Notes under the pieces: generated by a model | The model's input: the letters and a program-made list of their open reading frames with translations, nothing else | Told to the model about the DNA's origin: nothing | The model's database searches: none | Assembly: GCF_040049215.1 (NCBI RefSeq) | Contig: NZ_JBDZDN010000001.1 | Span: 1,364,001-1,428,000, forward strand | Direction of reading: 5' to 3' | DNA from: Mesorhizobium_K sp040049215 | GTDB taxonomy: Bacteria > Pseudomonadota > Alphaproteobacteria > Rhizobiales > Rhizobiaceae | DNA length: 64,000 bases | Shown here: piece after piece, positions 44,504 to 53,753 of the stretch | How positions within the stretch are numbered: the first letter of the stretch is position 1 | Layout: every line of letters begins with the position of its first letter | Position numbers and translations under genes: made by a program

Positions 44504-45526
44504 GTGAACCTCAAGCAGCTGTCGGACATGCTTGACCTCTCGCAGACGACGGTTAGCCGCGCGCTGAACGGCTATCCGGAGGTCAACGAGGACACGCGCC
44601 GCCGCGTCGCGGACGCGGCCAAGCGGCACGGCTACCGTCCGAACCCGAGCGCCCGGCGGCTCGCGACCGGCAAGGCCGGCATGATCGGCTACGTCATGCC
44701 CACCGGCGCCGCGGTCGACATCGACCCGCATTTTGTCGAATTCCTGTCTGGTCTCGGCGACTATGCCCGAGGCCACGAGCTCGACCTGGTGCTTTCGCCG
44801 ACCGCCGCCGACGAGGAGGAAACCACCTACCGGCGCGTCGTCGCCAACAAGCAGGTCGACGCCGTCTACGTGTCCTCGCCGCGCCCGGCGGACCGGCGCG
44901 TGACGCTGCTCAACCAGCTCGGCATCCCGTTCATCGTGCATGGCAGGAGCGAGGGGCTCGGCTTCGACTACCCGTTCATGGACATCGACAACGAGGCGGC
45001 CTTCCACGACGCCGCGCGGCTCTTGATCCAGCTCGGCCATGCGAAGGTCGGGCTGATCAATGGCGACATCGGACAGACCTTCGCGATCTTCCGCGAACGC
45101 GGCGTCCGCCGCGCGCTTGCCGCAAGCGGCCTGACGCTGGCGGCCGAACGGGTCCGCTCGGTGGCGATGACCGAGGAGAACGGCTTTCGCGCCTCGATGA
45201 GCCTGCTCCAGGGTAACGCGCCGCCCACGGCCATCCTCTGTTCCAGCCTGATCATGGCGCTCGGCGCCGTGCGCGCCATACGCGATCTCGGCTTGACGAT
45301 CCCCGGCGACGTATCTCTGATTGCCCACGACGACGTTTTCCCCTGGCTGAAGCCGGAAAACTTCTCGGTGCCGCTGACGACGACGCGCTCGTCGATCCGC
45401 GCGGCCGGGAGCCGCATCGCCGAGCGGCTGGCGGCGAAGCTCTCGGGACTGGAGACGGAGCCGCGCGGCGAGGTCTGGCCAGTGGACCTGGTGGTGCGCG
45501 GCTCGATCGCCGGCGCCAAGACCTAG
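44504..45526 (+). CDS. aglR: LacI-family transcriptional regulator of the agl cluster
   Basis: A 340-residue LacI/GalR repressor. The helix-turn-helix occupies residues 2-22 (NLKQLSDMLDLSQTTVSRAL), followed by the hinge RPNPSARRLATGK and a periplasmic-binding-like effector domain. The start is GTG 44504 (VNLKQLSDM) with GGAGAG 6 bases upstream, which puts the DNA-binding helix at the very N-terminus as usual; an in-frame ATG 18 bases earlier is less likely. It is divergent from aglE, and two shared palindromes flank the promoters. Inducer is probably an alpha-glucoside. Confidence 0.9.
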   Translation: MNLKQLSDMLDLSQTTVSRALNGYPEVNEDTRRRVADAAKRHGYRPNPSARRLATGKAGMIGYVMPTGAAVDIDPHFVEFLSGLGDYARGHELDLVLSPTAADEEETTYRRVVANKQVDAVYVSSPRPADRRVTLLNQLGIPFIVHGRSEGLGFDYPFMDIDNEAAFHDAARLLIQLGHAKVGLINGDIGQTFAIFRERGVRRALAASGLTLAAERVRSVAMTEENGFRASMSLLQGNAPPTAILCSSLIMALGAVRAIRDLGLTIPGDVSLIAHDDVFPWLKPENFSVPLTTTRSSIRAAGSRIAERLAAKLSGLETEPRGEVWPVDLVVRGSIAGAKT

Positions 45527-45573
45527 AACCCGCTTCGGGACAAACCGCGTTCCGGTTTCGGTCCGGCTCGCCG

Positions 45574-47136
45574 CTACTCCTCTTTCATCTCGCTCGCAGC
45601 CTTGGCGTCGATCAGGCCGAAGCCGAAATCGCTGTCACGGCCGGCATCGCCGAGATCCCTGGCGGTGGAGGAAAGCGCTGCCTCGATCCAGTCGGCCGAA
45701 CGCTCGGGCGACGCGTGGATCAGATTGGCGATGGCCCCAGAGACGACGGCGGCGGCGAAGGATGTGCCGGTGACGAGGTCCTGTCCGCCGCCGACCGGGG
45801 CGATGACGTTCACGCCGGGCGCCGAGACGAAGACGTAGGGCCCGCGATTGGCCTGCTGCATCAACTCGTCCTTGTCGTCGGTCGCGGTGACGGCGATGAC
45901 GCCGTCATAGGCCGCCGGATAGCCGTAGGGCGCTTTCGGCCCGTTGTTGCCGGCGGCGGCGACCAGAACGATGTCGCGCTCGCGCGCCGCCGCGCAGGCT
46001 TCCTCGAGGAATTCGTTCTTCGGCCCGACGAAGCTCATATTGATGATGCGCACATCCTGCTCCGCCGCCCAGTCGAGTGCGGAGAGGATGACGCCCATGG
46101 TCGACTTGCCGCCCTCGAAGGCGCGGGCGTGGTAGATCCTCGAACCCGGCGCCATCCCCCGGAATTCGCCGACACCGGCGATGAGGCCGGCCACGGAGGT
46201 GCCGTGGTCGCGCGCGGTGACCTCGACCCCGGGCATCGCGTCGAACTGGCTGGCAACCGCGTCCTTCAAGGCCGGATGCGTGTCGTCGATCGCCGTATCG
46301 ATGACGGCGACCCTGACATTTTCGCCGCTGGCGCTGTCGGGGGCAAGCGCGATGCGCTGGAAAGCGTAGTTCACCACGCCGGCCGCCTGCTGCAGGTCGT
46401 AGACGTGATTTGGCGCACGCCGGGTCGTGCGCCCGTCGCCGGCAAGCTGCGCCAGCACCACGCCGACCGGGCGGCCGTCCGGAATGCCGAAGCGCACCAG
46501 CGTCGAACCGAGCAGCGTCGAGCTCCGCTGCGAGCGGACCTCGAGCCCGAAGGCGGCGGCGATGGCGGCGGCGACCGCTGCGTCGCCGTCGACGGTGACC
46601 AGCACCTCGTCTGGAACGAAGGCGCCCGATACGGCGACCGGCGCGGCCGTCGGCGGCGCTACCGCAAGCGCGCCCGGCGGAACCGGCGGAGGCGCGGGCG
46701 GATCGGCTGGCTGATCAGATGGCGGCGTCCCGGCGGCAGCGGCATCAGCGGCCGCCGGGGGTTCCGCCGGATCGGCCGGATCGGAGGTCGCGCCGGGCGG
46801 CGGATTGGGGAAGAGATCGACGATCAGCCCGGGCAGCAGGACCGCGTTGGGATTGGCATCGGCGGCGTTCGGGCCGTCGGCCGCGACCGCCGGACCGGCC
46901 GGCGTCGTGTCCGGGGCATCAGGATTTGGCGCCGAGGGCTCGCCCTGCACGGTAAATTCGTCGGGTCGCGCCGCTCCCGGCACGCAGTCCGGCCCGCCGG
47001 CGGCCTGCAGCCGCAGGCATTCGAGATCGGCCTCGGTCAGGCTCGGGTCGTTGGTCTGCGCGGACGCGGAAAAGGCGGCGATAAGAACCGCCGCCCAAAC
47101 AAGCGTTGCAAATCCGTAGCGCGCACTAACCGCCAT
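45574..47136 (-). CDS. Exported subtilisin-like serine protease (S8)
   Basis: A 520-residue secreted protease. A signal peptide (residues 8-27) is followed by a long Pro/Ala-rich acidic linker (about residues 35-170), a propeptide-like segment (VRFGIPDGRPVGVVLAQLAG) and the catalytic domain. The triad is Asp in RVAVIDTAIDDTHPAL, His in RDHGTSVAGLIAG and Ser in GTSFAAAVVSGAIA. It is encoded after an ECF sigma and its anti-sigma gene, overlapping the latter by 11 bases, so it is an output or effector of that regulon. Confidence 0.88.
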   Translation of the reverse strand: MAVSARYGFATLVWAAVLIAAFSASAQTNDPSLTEADLECLRLQAAGGPDCVPGAARPDEFTVQGEPSAPNPDAPDTTPAGPAVAADGPNAADANPNAVLLPGLIVDLFPNPPPGATSDPADPAEPPAAADAAAAGTPPSDQPADPPAPPPVPPGALAVAPPTAAPVAVSGAFVPDEVLVTVDGDAAVAAAIAAAFGLEVRSQRSSTLLGSTLVRFGIPDGRPVGVVLAQLAGDGRTTRRAPNHVYDLQQAAGVVNYAFQRIALAPDSASGENVRVAVIDTAIDDTHPALKDAVASQFDAMPGVEVTARDHGTSVAGLIAGVGEFRGMAPGSRIYHARAFEGGKSTMGVILSALDWAAEQDVRIINMSFVGPKNEFLEEACAAARERDIVLVAAAGNNGPKAPYGYPAAYDGVIAVTATDDKDELMQQANRGPYVFVSAPGVNVIAPVGGGQDLVTGTSFAAAVVSGAIANLIHASPERSADWIEAALSSTARDLGDAGRDSDFGFGLIDAKAASEMKEE

Positions 47137-47794
47137 CGCCCGGCTTCCTCCCGGTCAGCACAGTGTCGGCAAAGGGCTGGGCAGCAATAAGGCCGACAAT
47201 GCGATCATAATCCGCGGCGGTTTCCACGGGAATGCCGATCTTGAAAACACCGCCGGAGGCCGGTCCGGACAGGATGGTCGCGCCCTGGCCGGACAGGAAG
47301 GCGGCGACGTCGGCGATCCTGGCCTCCGGCTTGAAGGTGACCAGCGCGAAGGGAAGATCGGGCTGCCCCCAGCCGGCGATTTCGACCGGGCCGCCGCGGC
47401 CGCCGGGACCCATTGCCGTCTGCACCAGCACCAGCGCCACCGCTGCGGCGGCCGCCGCCCAGGCGAAGCTCGCCGGGATCGCCAAAAAACCGCTCCACAG
47501 CCGCGCAAGCGCCGAGCCCGCCGAAGCGCGCGCCGGAACGGCCTCCGCGTCGAGCGTCCTTGAAAAGCGGCTCAGGGCGTCGGCGGGCGGCCGTATGGCG
47601 TCGTTGGCGGCGGAAGTGCCGGAGAACTCCGCCTCGGCTTCCTCGAGCGCGGCCATGGCGCCGGGATCGGTCGCCAGCCAATCTTCCACGGCGGCGAGAT
47701 CGGCGCCGTCGAGCGTACCGTTCAGGTAGAAGGGCAGCAGCGCCTCGAGTTCGTCGCGCCGCGACATGTTTCCGGTGTTCTCTTGCGGGCTCAT
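47126..47794 (-). CDS. Anti-sigma factor with propeptide-like C-terminal domain
   Basis: A 222-residue membrane protein. The N-terminal cytoplasmic part (SRRDELEALLPFYLNGTLDG) is a helical sigma-binding type domain. A membrane helix lies at about residues 110-128 (FAWAAAAAAVALVLV). The periplasmic C-terminus (LPFALVTFKPEARIADVAAF then LSGQGATILSGPASGGVFKI) has a beta-alpha-beta pattern resembling S8 protease propeptides. ATG 47794 is chosen because AAGGGG is 6 bases upstream; it overlaps the sigma stop as ATGA. An ATG 6 bases earlier is possible. Confidence 0.75.
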   Translation of the reverse strand: MSPQENTGNMSRRDELEALLPFYLNGTLDGADLAAVEDWLATDPGAMAALEEAEAEFSGTSAANDAIRPPADALSRFSRTLDAEAVPARASAGSALARLWSGFLAIPASFAWAAAAAAVALVLVQTAMGPGGRGGPVEIAGWGQPDLPFALVTFKPEARIADVAAFLSGQGATILSGPASGGVFKIGIPVETAADYDRIVGLIAAQPFADTVLTGRKPGDGG

Positions 47795-48372
47795 GGCCAT
47801 CCCCTTTCGAAGCCGGCAGCCTGCAGGGCCTCGCCGAGTTTCTTGCGGGCGTAAAACATGCGGGTCTTCACCGTGGCGGCCGGGATCGACAGGATCTCGG
47901 CGATCTCGGCGACCGACTTGGCATGGTAGTAGGCGAGATCGATGACGGTGCGGTGTTCCTCGGGCAGCGCGTTGACCATGCCGCGCAAGGCGGTCGCCTT
48001 GTCGTCCTTCATGACGGCGACCTCGGGCGTATCGGCCGTGTCGGGTACGGCCGCCGCCGCGTCGTCGTCGATCCAGACCTCCTTCTTCTTGCGCAGCGCC
48101 GACAGCGCCTTGAAACGGGCTATGCCGAGCAGCCAGGTCGACACTTCCGAGCGGCCTTCGAAGGCCGGCGCCTGCCGCCACAATTCGAGGAAGACTTCGC
48201 TTGCAATATCGTCAGCCATCGTTTCCGATCCCGTCTGGCGCGCCACGAAGCGGTAGACCCGAGCGTGGTGGCGCATGAACAGGAGCCTGACGGCGGCGCG
48301 ATCTCCCTTGGCGACCCGCTCCACGAGTTCGCGGTCGGACTGCTGGCCGGGTGCTGCGGTCATGGTAACCAT
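47791..48372 (-). CDS. ECF-family RNA polymerase sigma factor
   Basis: A 193-residue ECF sigma factor. Region 2 has ETMADDIASEVFLELWRQ and region 4 has LPEEHRTVIDLAYYHAKSVA with the helix-turn-helix IPAATVKTRMFYARKKL. It is the first gene of a sigma / anti-sigma / subtilase operon with ATGA overlap to the anti-sigma gene. A second start 9 bases downstream (MTAAPGQQ) is possible. A candidate ECF promoter lies directly upstream, consistent with autoregulation. Confidence 0.92.
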   Translation of the reverse strand: MVTMTAAPGQQSDRELVERVAKGDRAAVRLLFMRHHARVYRFVARQTGSETMADDIASEVFLELWRQAPAFEGRSEVSTWLLGIARFKALSALRKKKEVWIDDDAAAAVPDTADTPEVAVMKDDKATALRGMVNALPEEHRTVIDLAYYHAKSVAEIAEILSIPAATVKTRMFYARKKLGEALQAAGFERGWP

Positions 48373-48390
48373 GAGGCTCCTGCAGGCTCA

Positions 48391-48415
48391 GTCGCGCGTA
48401 GCCGGCGAAAGGTTC
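48391..48415 (-). promoter_or_regulatory. Candidate ECF-type promoter of the sigma/anti-sigma/subtilase operon
   Basis: On the minus strand GAAC (48412-48415) and CGAC (48391-48394) are separated by 17 bases, the spacing and AAC/CG core usual for ECF promoters. Transcription would start about 10 bases before the sigma start codon. The pattern fits self-activation, common for this class. Confidence 0.5.
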
Positions 48416-48556
48416 ACCGGAATATTCGGACTCTGGCTTTAGCCGATGTGGCCTGCGGGCGGAAGGGTGCGTTTCCCCTGCCCATTTCCAGACGAGGGGC
48501 GGAAAGTCCGCGCCCGATGATTGCGGCCTGTCCACCCCGCCTGCTATGCGCGCGGC

Positions 48557-51022
48557 ATGCCGCCGCTGCCGACCCTCCCCGTCACGGAAATCCTGCCGCA
48601 GCTTGCGCGGGCGCTCGACGCCGGCGTCAGCGCCGTGCTGGTCGCGCCGCCCGGCGCCGGCAAGACGACGCTGGTGCCGCTGGCGCTGCTCGGAGCACCC
48701 TGGCTGAAAAACGGCCGCATCGTGCTGCTGGAGCCGCGCCGGCTCGCCGCCCGTGCCGCGGCGCGGCGCATGGCCTCGCTGCTGGGCGAGGAGCCGGGCG
48801 CAACGGTCGGCTACGCCATGCGCATGGAAAGCCGCATGTCGGCGAAGACGAAGGTCATGGTCGTCACCGAGGGCGTGCTGGCGCGCATGATCCTCGACGA
48901 TCCCGAACTGCCCGGCGTCTCCGCCGTGCTGTTCGACGAGTTCCACGAGCGTTCGCTCGACGGCGATTTCGGGCTGGCGCTGGCGCTCGACGTGCAGGGC
49001 GCGCTGCGGCCCGACCTCAGGCTTCTGGTGATGTCGGCCACGCTCGACGGCGCGCGGGTGGCAAGGCTGCTCGAAGGCGCCGCCGTGATCGAAAGCGCCG
49101 GGCGTGGTTTTCCGGTCGAAATCCGCCACGAGGAGCGGCCGGCCGGAATGCCGGTCGAGGACGCCATGGCCAGGGCGATCCGCGAGGCGGCCGCGACCGA
49201 GCCGGGCGGCGTGCTCGCCTTCCTGCCCGGCCAACGCGAGATCGAGCGCACCGCCGAGCGTCTCGAAGGCCGGCTGCCGGCAGATTGCGACATCGTCCCG
49301 CTCTACGGCCAGCTCGACGGCAAGGCGCAGGACGCGGCGATCCGCCCGGCGCCCGCCGGCCGCCGCAAGGTCGTGCTCGCCACCGCCATCGCCGAAACCT
49401 CGATCACCATCGACGGCGTGCGCGTGATCATCGATTCCGGCCTGTCGCGGCTGCCTCGCTACGAGCCAGCGACCGGCCTGACGCGGCTGGAGACGGTGCG
49501 CGTCAGCCGCGCCTCCGCCGACCAGCGCGCCGGCCGCGCCGGCAGGACCGGGCCGGGCATTGCCATCCGTCTGTGGCGCGCCGAGCAGACGGCGGCGCTG
49601 CCTGCCTTCACGCCGCCGGAGATCCTGCAGGCGGACCTGTCGGGCATGCTGCTCGACTGCGCCGCATTCGGCGTCTCAGACCCCTCGGCCCTGCGCTTCC
49701 TCGACCCGCCGCCCGGCCCGGCGCTCGCCGAGGCGCGCGCTCTTCTCACCGGCCTCGGCGCGATCGACGAGGCCGGCCGGCTGACGCCATCGGGCGAAGC
49801 GATGCGCAGGCTGGCGCTGCCGGCGCGGCTGGCGCACATGGTCGCCGAGGCCGCACGGGGCGGACAGGCCGAAACCGCCGCGGAACTCGCCGTGCTGATC
49901 ACCGAGCGCGGGCTGGGGGGCGACAGCGTCGACCTGGAGCGGCGGCTGACCCGCTTCCGTGGCGAACGCGGCCCGCGTGCGACCGCGGCGCGAGGACTGG
50001 CTGAAAGGCTGGCGAGGCAGGCGCAAGACACCGCCCGCAAGCGTCGCGATGACCCGACCAGCCCCGGCGCGCTGCTGCTCAATGCCTGGCCGGACCGCGT
50101 TGCCAAGGCGCGGAGCGAGCGCGGAAAGTTCCTGCTCGCTAACGGGAGCGGTGCTCGTCTCGACGCGACCGACCCGCTGGCGGGCGAGGCGTTTCTCGTC
50201 GTCGCCGATCTGCAAGGCAAGGCGCAGAGCGCCCGCATAGCCTCGGCCGCCGCGGTGTCCGAGGACGACATCCGCGCCGCCCTCTCTCATCGCATCGAGA
50301 CCCGCACCGAAACCGCCTTCGATGCCGAAAAGCGCTCCGTGCGCGTCAGGGAGACCGCCCGCCTCGGGGCCATCGTGCTGTCGGAGCGCATGCTGCCGCC
50401 CCCGTCCGGCGCGGAGGCGGACCGGGCGATCGTTTCGGCGATCCGGGAACATGGCCTTGCGCTGCTGCCCTGGACAACCGACGCCGAGACGCTGCGCCAG
50501 CGCCTGTCATGGCTGCATCGCGGCCTCGGCGCGCCCTGGCCCGATGTTTCGGACGAGGCGCTCACTTCCGCGCTGGAAGATTGGCTGCTGCCCTTCCTGC
50601 AAGGCCAATCGTCTTTCGCCCGAATCGATCCGGGCGTCCTCCATACCGGGCTGATGTCGCTGGTCCCGCACGATCTGCAGAGGAAGATCGGGTCCCTCGC
50701 ACCTACGCATTTCGACGCGCCGTCGGGCAGCCGCGTGCCGATCCGCTACGACGGCGAATGGCCGGTGCTGGCGATCCGCGTGCAGGAGCTGTTTGGGCTG
50801 GACACGCATCCGTCCATCGCAAATGGTAAGGTCCCGCTTACGCTGGAGCTGCTCTCGCCCGCGCACCGTCCGATCCAGACGACGCGCGACCTGCCGGGCT
50901 TCTGGCGCGGCTCCTGGGCGGACGTGCGCGCCGACATGCGCGGCCGCTATCCGAAACATGTCTGGCCCGACGACCCGCTGGCGGCCGTTGCCACCGCCCG
51001 CGCCAAGCCGCGCGCGAAATGA
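48557..51022 (+). CDS. hrpB: ATP-dependent RNA helicase HrpB
   Basis: An 821-residue DExH-box helicase of the HrpB family. Motif I is APPGAGKTTLVPLALL (about residues 29-44), motif II FDEFHERSLDGDFG, motif III VMSATLDG, and motif VI QRAGRAGRTGPG. The long C-terminal region ending in RADMRGRYPKHVWPDDP is the HrpB_C signature. The length is normal. The role in bacteria is poorly defined (RNA handling). ATG 48557 (MPPLPTLPVTEIL) matches the family start. Confidence 0.94.
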   Translation: MPPLPTLPVTEILPQLARALDAGVSAVLVAPPGAGKTTLVPLALLGAPWLKNGRIVLLEPRRLAARAAARRMASLLGEEPGATVGYAMRMESRMSAKTKVMVVTEGVLARMILDDPELPGVSAVLFDEFHERSLDGDFGLALALDVQGALRPDLRLLVMSATLDGARVARLLEGAAVIESAGRGFPVEIRHEERPAGMPVEDAMARAIREAAATEPGGVLAFLPGQREIERTAERLEGRLPADCDIVPLYGQLDGKAQDAAIRPAPAGRRKVVLATAIAETSITIDGVRVIIDSGLSRLPRYEPATGLTRLETVRVSRASADQRAGRAGRTGPGIAIRLWRAEQTAALPAFTPPEILQADLSGMLLDCAAFGVSDPSALRFLDPPPGPALAEARALLTGLGAIDEAGRLTPSGEAMRRLALPARLAHMVAEAARGGQAETAAELAVLITERGLGGDSVDLERRLTRFRGERGPRATAARGLAERLARQAQDTARKRRDDPTSPGALLLNAWPDRVAKARSERGKFLLANGSGARLDATDPLAGEAFLVVADLQGKAQSARIASAAAVSEDDIRAALSHRIETRTETAFDAEKRSVRVRETARLGAIVLSERMLPPPSGAEADRAIVSAIREHGLALLPWTTDAETLRQRLSWLHRGLGAPWPDVSDEALTSALEDWLLPFLQGQSSFARIDPGVLHTGLMSLVPHDLQRKIGSLAPTHFDAPSGSRVPIRYDGEWPVLAIRVQELFGLDTHPSIANGKVPLTLELLSPAHRPIQTTRDLPGFWRGSWADVRADMRGRYPKHVWPDDPLAAVATARAKPRAK

Positions 51023-51124
51023 AATAAAGCATTCCAGCAAAGCGTGTTCGGCGGTTTTGCGTTCGGAATTGCGCGGGAACAATCTATACGAATTGCACGA
51101 CCGCAACGATATGGTGTGACGACC

Positions 51125-52444
51125 ATGGCCCTCAACACGCTCGATCTCGGCCAGAGCCAACGGCTGCGCCTCAATACGCTGGTGCGCCTTCGCTGGCTGG
51201 CGATCGTCGGCCAGAGCGTTTCCGTCGTCGTCGTCGCCTATGGGCTCAGCTTCCCGATGCCGGTCGTGCCCTGCTTCGCGCTGATCGGCTGCTCGGCTGC
51301 GCTCAATGTCTATCTTGCGCTGCAATACCCGGCCACGCACCGGCTGCAGCCGAACGCTGCCTTCGGCATCCTCACCTTCGACGCGCTGCAGCTTGCCGGC
51401 CTGCTCTACATGACCGGCGGCCTAACCAATCCGTTTTCGCTGCTGATGGCGGTTCCGGTCGTGGTGTCGGCGACCTCGCTGCCGCTCGGCATGACGGCGT
51501 TGCTGGGCGGCATCGTCGTCGCCACCGCGACGCTGCTCGCCTTCTTCCATCTGCCGCTGCCCTGGTATGACGGAGCCGAGATCGCCATGCCCTTCATCTA
51601 TGTCGCCGGCAGCCTGGTGGCGCTGTCGTCGTCGATCGCCTTCACCGGCATCTATGCCTTTCGGGTCGCCGAGGAAGCCAGGCTGCTCGCCAACGCGCTG
51701 TCGGCGACGGAACTCGTGCTGCAGCGCGAGCAGCACCTTTCGGCGCTCGACGGGCTGGCGGCTGCCGCCGCCCACGAGCTCGGCACGCCGCTCGCAACCA
51801 TCGCCTTGGTCGCCCGCGAGATGGAGCGCGCTCTGGGCTCGGACGCGACTTACGCCGAGGACGTGAAGCTGTTGCGCTCGCAAAGCGAACGCTGCCGCGA
51901 AATCCTCAAGCGGCTGACCAGCCTGTCCTCCGAAGGCGAGGTGCACCTCGCCCGCCTGCCGCTCACCTCGCTGGTCGAGGAGGTGACGGCGCCGCACCGC
52001 GATTTCGGCATCGCCATCAAGCTCGAGCCGGGCGAGCGGCAAGGCCCAGAGCCGGTCGGCCGGCGCAATCCCGGCGTCATCTACGGGCTCGGCAATCTGG
52101 TCGAGAACGCCGTCGACTTCGCCAAGGAGCGCGTCTCCGTTCACTGGCGCTGGAACGACGAGCAGGTCGTGTTCACCATCGTCGACGACGGGCCGGGCTT
52201 CCCGCCCGAGATCGTCAGCCGCATCGGCGAACCCTATGTGTCGACGCGCCAAGGCGCCGAGCGCGGCGGTGGGCTGGGGCTCGGCCTGTTCATCGCCAAG
52301 ACGCTGCTGGAGCGCTCCGGCGCGACGCTGTCCTTCCGCAACTCGAACACGCCGGGCGAAGGCGCCCTGGTCGAGATTTCCTGGCCGCGCGCCGCCTTCC
52401 TGGCGCCCGTGCAGGCGGCCGAGCCGATGTTCGACACGGCCTGA
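51125..52444 (+). CDS. actS: Redox-responsive sensor histidine kinase RegB/ActS
   Basis: A 439-residue membrane histidine kinase with about six N-terminal helices. The quinone-sensing GGLTNPFSLL loop (about residues 98-107), H-box AHELGTPLATIALV, the redox Cys region SERCREILKRL, and ATP-binding NLVENAVDFA and GLGLGLFIAKTLL identify the RegB/PrrB/ActS group. It phosphorylates the RegA-type regulator encoded 68 bases downstream and controls respiration, fixation and other redox-linked genes. The start is ATG 51125. Confidence 0.92.
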   Translation: MALNTLDLGQSQRLRLNTLVRLRWLAIVGQSVSVVVVAYGLSFPMPVVPCFALIGCSAALNVYLALQYPATHRLQPNAAFGILTFDALQLAGLLYMTGGLTNPFSLLMAVPVVVSATSLPLGMTALLGGIVVATATLLAFFHLPLPWYDGAEIAMPFIYVAGSLVALSSSIAFTGIYAFRVAEEARLLANALSATELVLQREQHLSALDGLAAAAAHELGTPLATIALVAREMERALGSDATYAEDVKLLRSQSERCREILKRLTSLSSEGEVHLARLPLTSLVEEVTAPHRDFGIAIKLEPGERQGPEPVGRRNPGVIYGLGNLVENAVDFAKERVSVHWRWNDEQVVFTIVDDGPGFPPEIVSRIGEPYVSTRQGAERGGGLGLGLFIAKTLLERSGATLSFRNSNTPGEGALVEISWPRAAFLAPVQAAEPMFDTA

Positions 52445-52512
52445 ATCGCGGCGAAATTGGACAAGCCGGCTCACTGGTCATATTTGAGGGCCATATTGCA
52501 AAGCGGATAGAG

Positions 52513-53079
52513 ATGATGACCCCGGACGAGATAACCGAGATTGGCACGATCGATGGCGACGCCTCGCTGCTGATCGTCGACGACGACAAGCCCTTCCTGA
52601 CTCGCCTTGCGCGCGCCATGGAAGGCCGCGGCTTTACCGTCGACACCGCCGAGAGCGTCGAGGAGGCGGTCGCCAAGGCCCGCGCCAATCCGCCGGCCTA
52701 TGCCGTGGTCGACATGCGGCTCGGCGACGGCAACGGGCTCGACGTGGTCGCCGCCATCCGCGAGGGGCGCAAGGACGCCCGCACCGTCATCCTCACCGGC
52801 TACGGCAACATCGCCACCGCCGTCACCGCGGTGAAGCTCGGCGCGATCGACTATCTGTCCAAGCCCGCCGACGCCGACGACGTCTACGCAGCGCTGACCC
52901 GCACCTCAGGCGAGCGCGCAGCACCCCCGGAAAACCCGATGTCGGCCGACCGGGTGCGCTGGGAGCATATCCAGCGCGTCTACGAGATGTGCGACCGCAA
53001 TGTCTCGGAAACCGCGCGGCGGCTCAACATGCACCGCAGGACCTTGCAGCGCATCCTGGCCAAGCGGGCGCCGAGATGA
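52513..53079 (+). CDS. actR: Response regulator RegA/ActR
   Basis: A 188-residue response regulator. The receiver domain has the acidic pair in LLIVDDDKPF, phospho-acceptor Asp in AVVDMRLGDGNGLD and Lys in DYLSKPADADDV. The C-terminal Fis-type helix-turn-helix is NVSETARRLNMHRRTLQRIL, nearly invariant in RegA/ActR proteins. It is the partner of the upstream kinase. Confidence 0.94.
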   Translation: MMTPDEITEIGTIDGDASLLIVDDDKPFLTRLARAMEGRGFTVDTAESVEEAVAKARANPPAYAVVDMRLGDGNGLDVVAAIREGRKDARTVILTGYGNIATAVTAVKLGAIDYLSKPADADDVYAALTRTSGERAAPPENPMSADRVRWEHIQRVYEMCDRNVSETARRLNMHRRTLQRILAKRAPR

Positions 53080-53117
53080 GGGAGTAGGGAGTAGGGGAAA
53101 AACGGAGCAGGCTCCCA

Positions 53118-53198
53118 TCACTACTCACTACTCACTACTCACTACTCACTACTCACTACTCACTACTCACTACTCACTACTCACTACTCACTACTCAC
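53118..53198. repeat. Heptanucleotide tandem repeat
   Basis: About 11.5 uninterrupted copies of the 7-base unit TCACTAC. It lies between the ends of actR and mmcB, and its right end supplies the TAG stop codon of mmcB (53191-53193). Just left of it (53079-53098) are two GGGAGTA units, resembling an inverted, diverged version. Copy number is likely to vary between strains. Confidence 0.95.
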
Positions 53199-53691
53199 TT
53201 TCCCCGTCCAACGCCGGCACCGCCACGCCCGCCAGTTCCGCCGCGAGCAGCCGCGCCGCGCCTGCGCGTGCGATCCTCAGCATCAGCGCCTTGCGCGTCG
53301 CCGGCAGCATGCGGTGCTCGGGCGCGTCGCGCAGCATCTCCGCGCCGTAGCCGTCCGAAAGGATGAAGCCGCATTCCCTAGGAAAGATTTCCGCCGGCAC
53401 GTCCGGATGCGTGGCGAAGAAGAAGCGGTCGGCAAACAGCCTATATTCCGGCCATTTGCGGTCGACGCGAAAATCCTCGACCGAGGACTTTATCTCGATG
53501 ATCCAGATGTCGCCCTTCCTGGTCAGCGCGACGAGGTCGGCGCGGCGTCCGGTGGCCAGGCTGAGCTCGGGCAGCACATGCGCACCCATTTCGGACAACA
53601 ACCGCTGCACGCCGCGGCGCACCATCATGGCGCGCGCCGACTGGCGGCCGTCTACAAGCGGGTTCTGGAGAATCGGCGAAACGATTGGCAT
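53191..53691 (-). CDS. mmcB: MmcB family DNA repair protein
   Basis: A 166-residue protein of the MmcB (DUF1052) family, a PD-(D/E)XK-like nuclease fold linked to the alphaproteobacterial SOS/mismatch response. Motifs are ATGRRADLVALTRKGDIWII then EIKSSVEDFRVDRKWPEY, which keep the D...ExK active site. The start is ATG 53691 (MPIVSPILQNPLV); the longer frame overlaps unrelated small genes. Its last codons run into the heptamer repeat, which provides the stop codon. Confidence 0.88.
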   Translation of the reverse strand: MPIVSPILQNPLVDGRQSARAMMVRRGVQRLLSEMGAHVLPELSLATGRRADLVALTRKGDIWIIEIKSSVEDFRVDRKWPEYRLFADRFFFATHPDVPAEIFPRECGFILSDGYGAEMLRDAPEHRMLPATRKALMLRIARAGAARLLAAELAGVAVPALDGESE

Positions 53692-53753
53692 GGCGCACCA
53701 TGCCAGCTTTTGTTCACGATTTGAACCCCGCGCGGCGAGGCGCCGCGCCGGGA

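Noticed and set aside
53118..53198. Possible CRISPR array
   Set aside because: The unit is only 7 bases with no spacers, so this is a simple tandem repeat.
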